NCBI GenBank assembly: GCA_030632175.1
Contig: DAOVVG010000020.1
Span: forward strand, 1-18,291
DNA: 18,291 nt
Direction: 5' to 3'
DNA from: Gammaproteobacteria bacterium
GTDB taxonomy: Bacteria; Pseudomonadota; Gammaproteobacteria; UBA9214
The first letter of the stretch is position 1; every line of letters starts with the position of its first letter. The notes beneath the pieces were generated by a model. That model was not told the origin of the DNA. It was given only the letters and a program-made list of their open reading frames with translations, and made no database searches. Below are positions 14,904 to 18,291 of this stretch, one piece after another. The position numbers were made by a program, and so were the translations under genes.

Positions 14904-16502
14904 TCACCATTGGATGTTTGCGGCAGACAGTAGTGTATCAATACCACTATTTGCGTCTGCAGTTGGTGCAAATATACTTTTAGAATATTCCCTGCATTTG
15001 CTTTTTGGTATGGAGGCTGCGATTTTTATTGTGTCGCTTATCATGCTGCTTTCTTTCATTGCCAGCATGACTCCGTTTTCGATAAACTCTCTGAATGCAA
15101 GTGCGCCGTTTTCGGTGGCTGTGATCGTTGGCACACCAAATCCCAGTGCTTCAAGTGCGGATGTTGAATGACCCGTGATATGAATGTCGCAGTTACTGAG
15201 CAGTGTGTATAGGGCCGTGTTGGTGGATATTTCATAATCAATGTTGTCTTGTTCAAGTGCGTCCAATGTGTCTTTGATGTGTTCCCTTTCGCGTGGGAGT
15301 GTCGCTGGATGCATGCGAATCATCCAAAACCAGCCGGGCGGACATTTCTTTATCATTTCAACAAGCTGGTCTGAGAAGTTTGTGGAGCCATGCTGGAGGG
15401 TGACTAAAATTCTTCCAATCCCTGATGTGTCATTTTGTGCTTTGTCAGGGAGGCCCGTGAATAAATTATCTTTTTCATGCCACAGGTTATACCACAAGTT
15501 CCCGCCGACGAATGTCTTGCAGTATTTTTCGAAAGCAGCGTTGTTTGTTATCAATCTTTTTGCATCATTAACTCCCCATGACCAGAAAAAATCAGGTATG
15601 AGGGCGTAAGGTTCTGTTGGCACATGATTCCAGTCTGTGTATGCAGAGTGAATGTTATTCTGCATTCCGTGCTGCAGGTCAACAGTGGCGATGCCGGTAC
15701 GTTTTGCTGCCAATGTTGCTGCCATTACCAATGGGTCATACCAGCATACCGAGATTAACAACCTGGTTCCGCAACTATCTAGCCATTTTTTAAAGACGAT
15801 GCTTCGGGACTGCAGTAGGTTAATGGTTCTCCTGAATCGGTCCCATGTTATTACGTGGTTATGTGTGCATTTTAACCAATGCGTGAATTCTAAAAACCAC
15901 TCTGGCGGGTTTCTCTGTAACTGGTGTCCGTTATGTTCCAGTTCTATAGCCAGTTGTCTTGTGATCCATGCGGAGTTTGAGTGCCTGGGCCATTTCTCTG
16001 AGCCTTGTTCCCAAACCATCGGGGACAGGTTTCTCCCCTGGAAATTCTGAATAATGGGATCAGAGTAGATATCAAAGAATTTACCATCCAGCATGGTTCG
16101 GCGACCGGACTGCGTGAGAATGACGATCTCATGGCCCGGGGCATCAGGGCTGACACTGTGGCAAGTGTCATGTCCAAGCACTCTTTTTAATTCTTTTTTC
16201 TTGCGCAGAGCAAGCGCCTTGTTATAAAGGTAGTACAGCTTTGATGCCACAAGCGTGTGTGGTGTCTCAAGTGCTTCATCCCTGAAGTATCTTTCAAGCA
16301 AGGATCTGAGTCCGGTAGCGGATTCTCTGCGGGTATGAATACTCAATTGATAGGACGCGATAATTCTTAATAGAGGCCAGCAATTCCAGTCAAAGCAAGT
16401 GTAGTCATCTACAGGGTTGTTTTGTTCGTAGTCGGCAAAGCTTCCGATTAAGCTTTCATGCAGGATTGCCTGGTGTTTAGTGATGGTGTTTTGTGTTGAC
16501 AT
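14904..16502 (-). CDS. Large GT-B-like glycan transferase, candidate nonulosonate transferase
   Basis: I do not recognise a named family with certainty for this 532-residue protein. The first 120 residues are helix-rich and basic (LALRKKKELKRVLG near 97-110). The rest resembles GT-B capsule or surface-glycan transferases: VDLQHGMQNN (274-283), LIPDFFWSWG (301-310), VGGNLWYNL (332-340), ILVTLQHGS (365-373), WMIRMHPA (393-400) and HITGHSTSALEALGFGVPTI (441-460). An HP motif followed by a Ser/Thr cluster and a conserved Glu is the pattern seen in bacterial sialyltransferase and Kdo-transferase-like enzymes, and the adjacent gene makes a CMP-activated sugar. Transfer of a CMP-nonulosonate is therefore a reasonable inference, not a fact. 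Similar motifs occur in CDP-polyol transferases. I chose ATG 16502; TTG 16523 would add only seven residues. Confidence 0.75.
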   Translation of the reverse strand: MSTQNTITKHQAILHESLIGSFADYEQNNPVDDYTCFDWNCWPLLRIIASYQLSIHTRRESATGLRSLLERYFRDEALETPHTLVASKLYYLYNKALALRKKKELKRVLGHDTCHSVSPDAPGHEIVILTQSGRRTMLDGKFFDIYSDPIIQNFQGRNLSPMVWEQGSEKWPRHSNSAWITRQLAIELEHNGHQLQRNPPEWFLEFTHWLKCTHNHVITWDRFRRTINLLQSRSIVFKKWLDSCGTRLLISVCWYDPLVMAATLAAKRTGIATVDLQHGMQNNIHSAYTDWNHVPTEPYALIPDFFWSWGVNDAKRLITNNAAFEKYCKTFVGGNLWYNLWHEKDNLFTGLPDKAQNDTSGIGRILVTLQHGSTNFSDQLVEMIKKCPPGWFWMIRMHPATLPREREHIKDTLDALEQDNIDYEISTNTALYTLLSNCDIHITGHSTSALEALGFGVPTITATENGALAFREFIENGVMLAMKESSMISDTIKIAASIPKSKCREYSKSIFAPTADANSGIDTLLSAANIQW

Positions 16503-16655
16503 AGTGGTCGAATCTTCACTCAAAGGCTAAATCCGTTGTTCTTTGTGAATAAAAAGTAGAGTTTGCGTGAGTATTACTTACGCTGAGGACGTGCAAACGA
16601 CAGGTAGAGTGTCTGCATGGCCCGTGATGGTGCCTCCGGAGTATGCAGTTTGCTG

Positions 16656-17360
16656 TTACGTGTCATCGAGCATTTTTCTCATATACGTTTCGGAAAGCAC
16701 AAGATCTGTTTCGCAGTCTATATCAATAGACTCCTTTCCGGGCATTACATAAAAGACAACAGGTTCTATGTAAAAGGTGTTATGCACAAGGAATTTTTCT
16801 GTGTCTACAATATATACTGCGCCATTTTGGCGATACGCTATTGGCAGGCTTTGTCGGGGCGCTGACATATGTTCTTTCGAGAATAGCGGTTTTATTCCGC
16901 TTCCCGTATCTATAAGTCCTTTGTATGGATGATGCTCTGATTCTGTGATGCCCATGCATGACCCGGCATTTGATTTCCTGTACAGACTGATTGCCTCGGA
17001 AAGATGTTTCCCGGTTCGCAGAGGGGAGGTGGGTTGCAGGAGCACAATACTGTCTGGTGACAAGGATTGTTCCTCCAGTTCCATGAGGACGTGTCTCAGT
17101 ACATCTTCTGAGCGGCTGTCATCACGTGCCAGCTCAGTGGGCCGCATCTGTACATCGATACCGTATTCTCTTCCGATGTCTGCCATTACCAGTGAGTCGG
17201 TGCTAAGAATGGTCCGTACGATTTCAGGACAAGCGAGGCTTGCTTCTATACTGTATGCAAGCAACGGTTTGCCGCAGAGTGTGCGCAAGTTCTTGTCTCT
17301 GATACCCTTTGACCCGGATCTTGCCGTTATAACAGAGAATATGTTGTTATTTATGGGCAT
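16656..17360 (-). CDS. CMP-nonulosonic acid (acylneuraminate-type) cytidylyltransferase
   Basis: This 234-residue enzyme should activate a nine-carbon acidic sugar (sialic, legionaminic or pseudaminic acid type) with CTP. The signature ITARSGSKGIRDKNLRTLCG is at residues 11-30, with the CTP-binding loop at 14-24. It is followed by LAYSIEASLA (34-43), STDS (53-56), VLLQPTSPLRTG (106-117), YRQNGAVYIV (176-185) and SIDIDCETDL (211-220), whose D213 and D215 are the expected metal ligands. Length fits the NeuA/LegF/PseF group. Which sugar is used cannot be decided, but the NeuC-type epimerase fragment upstream points to neuraminic or legionaminic acid rather than pseudaminic acid. No synthase (NeuB type) is in the window, so it probably lies further right. 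It is followed after 153 bases by the large transferase. Confidence 0.92.
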   Translation of the reverse strand: MPINNNIFSVITARSGSKGIRDKNLRTLCGKPLLAYSIEASLACPEIVRTILSTDSLVMADIGREYGIDVQMRPTELARDDSRSEDVLRHVLMELEEQSLSPDSIVLLQPTSPLRTGKHLSEAISLYRKSNAGSCMGITESEHHPYKGLIDTGSGIKPLFSKEHMSAPRQSLPIAYRQNGAVYIVDTEKFLVHNTFYIEPVVFYVMPGKESIDIDCETDLVLSETYMRKMLDDT

Positions 17361-17437
17361 AATTATCTGTCTGTTACCCCGGTTACTGCCACAGTCATAT
17401 CAATAAGAATATATTTTTGCCTGTTCACATTATTATC

Positions 17438-18214
17438 TCAGGACTCCTTGTTATTTCGCATGTCGCGAAACATCTTTTGTTTGCTTGTCATCCAGACGTT
17501 ATCCGTGCACAGAATATCGTAGAACAGTTGTGCGCTGTTGCCGGTTCCAAAATGCATTGAAGGTTCCTGTTTTCCTGTATTCGCTGCTTTGTCTATTGCT
17601 GAAAGGATACTGTCCAGGCTGAATTCGGCATGGATAATAGTGTCACACATGAAGCGGTTCTGTTGTCTGGTGCCCATGTCTATAGAAGGTACCGCATATA
17701 CAGGTGCCTCCCTTACGCCTGCGCTTGAATTGCCAATAATAAATTCGGATTCCTTCAATAACCGAAGGAACCATTCAAATCTCAATGAAGGGAAGAGTTT
17801 GATATTTTCTCTTGACTGCAGGCGTTTATATTCCTGGTGGATTACTTCACAACCTTCATCATTGTTTGGGTATATCACTACATAGTTCCGATTGCTCTCT
17901 ATCAGGGCATCTACGAAACATTGTGCCTGCTTCAGATGAAGATCTGTCTCTGTCGTTACAGGATGTAACAGGACGATGGCATAGCCATCAAAAGGTATCT
18001 GGTAACGCTCCCTGACATCAATCATGGTCGGTAGCTTGTCGGACAGCATTATATCTATGTCTGGCGAACCAATGATAAAAATGCAATCAGCATTCTCCCC
18101 AAGCTGAATAAGCCGGGTTCGCGACTCATCATTCGCAACAAAATGTAAATGCGACAGCTTTGAAACAGAATGCCTGATCGGGGCAGGGGCCTTGGTCTCT
18201 CCCGGCAAGACCAT
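17438..18214 (-). CDS. NeuC-type UDP-N-acetylglucosamine 2-epimerase (hydrolysing), broken at its 5' end
   Basis: The reading frame matches the C-terminal two thirds of NeuC/LegG-type hydrolysing epimerases, which make ManNAc (or a diacetylated relative) for nonulosonic acid synthesis. Conserved pieces, counting from ATG 18214, are IRHSVSKLSHLHFVA (13-27), YAIVLLHPVTTET (78-90), FIIGNSSAGVREAPVYAVPS (159-178) and DMGTRQQNR (179-187). Homology ends at about 18180, near IRH. The first 12 codons, and the open frame beyond them to the window edge, do not match the family: the expected HIHGGE-type motif is missing, and the DNA there reads as the C-terminus of a gamma-carbonic-anhydrase-like protein on the other strand. 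The ATG at 18214 is therefore very unlikely to be the native start. About 115 N-terminal residues appear to be lost or misassembled. If the break is real, the gene is probably inactive. Confidence 0.85.
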   Translation of the reverse strand: MVLPGETKAPAPIRHSVSKLSHLHFVANDESRTRLIQLGENADCIFIIGSPDIDIMLSDKLPTMIDVRERYQIPFDGYAIVLLHPVTTETDLHLKQAQCFVDALIESNRNYVVIYPNNDEGCEVIHQEYKRLQSRENIKLFPSLRFEWFLRLLKESEFIIGNSSAGVREAPVYAVPSIDMGTRQQNRFMCDTIIHAEFSLDSILSAIDKAANTGKQEPSMHFGTGNSAQLFYDILCTDNVWMTSKQKMFRDMRNNKES

Positions 18215-18291
18215 CCCCGGAGGATCACTTGTCGTCGGCGTACCTGCAAAGGTAAAGAGGCCTCTTGAGGCTGATGAAATAGAGCACTTTA
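18171..18291 (+). pseudogene. Gamma-carbonic-anhydrase-like protein, C-terminal fragment
   Basis: Read on the + strand from 18171, the DNA gives CLIGAGALVSPGKTIP, then GSLVVGVPAKVKRPL and EADEIEHF, running off the right edge. This is the typical end of gamma-carbonic-anhydrase/YrdA/CaiE-like left-handed beta-helix proteins (IGAGALV, IP.GSLV.G.PAKV.R.L...EI). The frame continues left only to a stop at 18105-18107. It has no ATG or GTG start and no hexapeptide repeats before 18168, so the N-terminal three quarters are missing. The fragment lies antisense over the region where the NeuC-like gene loses its homology. NeuD-type acetyltransferases were considered, but the SPGKTIP and VKRPLEADEI ending fits the carbonic-anhydrase-like group better. 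Whether the gene continues intact to the right cannot be seen. Confidence 0.7.

Noticed and set aside
14904..16502. The large transferase as a second TagF-type glycerophosphotransferase
   Set aside because: It has an R.HP-like motif but lacks the WHG...K..G.D and DYSS.FDY signatures of that family; the CMP-sugar neighbour favours a glycosyltransferase.
16565..16583. Imperfect inverted repeat GCGTGAGT / ACTTACGC between the CMP-sugar synthetase and the large transferase
   Set aside because: One mismatch and a very short loop with no T tail; could be chance, so it is not listed as a feature.
18055..18249. Arg-rich 64-residue - strand frame at the right edge
   Set aside because: It overlaps the NeuC-like frame and the carbonic-anhydrase-like fragment and shows no family motif.

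Overview
The window looks like a chromosomal piece of a gammaproteobacterium. The order argJ, Nudix/ThiE-like protein, yacG, zapD, coaE, pilD, pilC, pilB is the conserved block found in many members of that class, and the proteins resemble that group. I cannot place it more finely. No tRNA, rRNA, CRISPR array, transposase or phage gene was seen.

Region 1 (1-7153) is housekeeping. The + strand carries the 3' end of argJ (arginine synthesis) and a Nudix hydrolase fused to a ThiE-like domain. Facing them on the - strand is a tightly packed run, transcribed right to left: pilB, pilC, pilD (type IV pilus assembly ATPase, platform protein, prepilin peptidase), coaE (last step of CoA synthesis), zapD (Z-ring bundling) and yacG (gyrase inhibitor). 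No pilin gene is present.

Region 2 (7154-7674) is a 521-base spacer with a possible pilB promoter and two perfect palindromes, but no convincing gene.

Region 3 (7675 to about 18180) is a surface-glycan locus. One - strand group holds a sulfotransferase, a GT4 glycosyltransferase and a SAM methyltransferase. Divergent from it, across a 343-base spacer with a strong hairpin, is a + strand TagF-like CDP-glycerol glycerophosphotransferase. Converging on that gene is a - strand series: a NeuC-type 2-epimerase fragment, a CMP-nonulosonate (sialic-acid-like) synthetase, a large GT-B-like transferase, a CatB-type acetyltransferase, a second sulfotransferase, a GT2 glycosyltransferase and a TagD-like glycerol-3-phosphate cytidylyltransferase. 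Together they suggest a glycan containing a nonulosonic acid and decorated with sulfate, acetyl, methyl and glycerol-phosphate groups. TagD would make CDP-glycerol and the TagF-like enzyme would use it, a teichoic-acid-like step in a Gram-negative setting.

Region 4 is the right edge (about 18170-18291). Here the NeuC-like homology on the - strand stops, and the + strand abruptly encodes the C-terminal end of a gamma-carbonic-anhydrase-like protein that lacks its own N-terminus. Two genes in opposite orientation are broken at the same point. This is either a real rearrangement or an assembly chimera, and it means the apparent start of the neuC-like ORF is not its real start.
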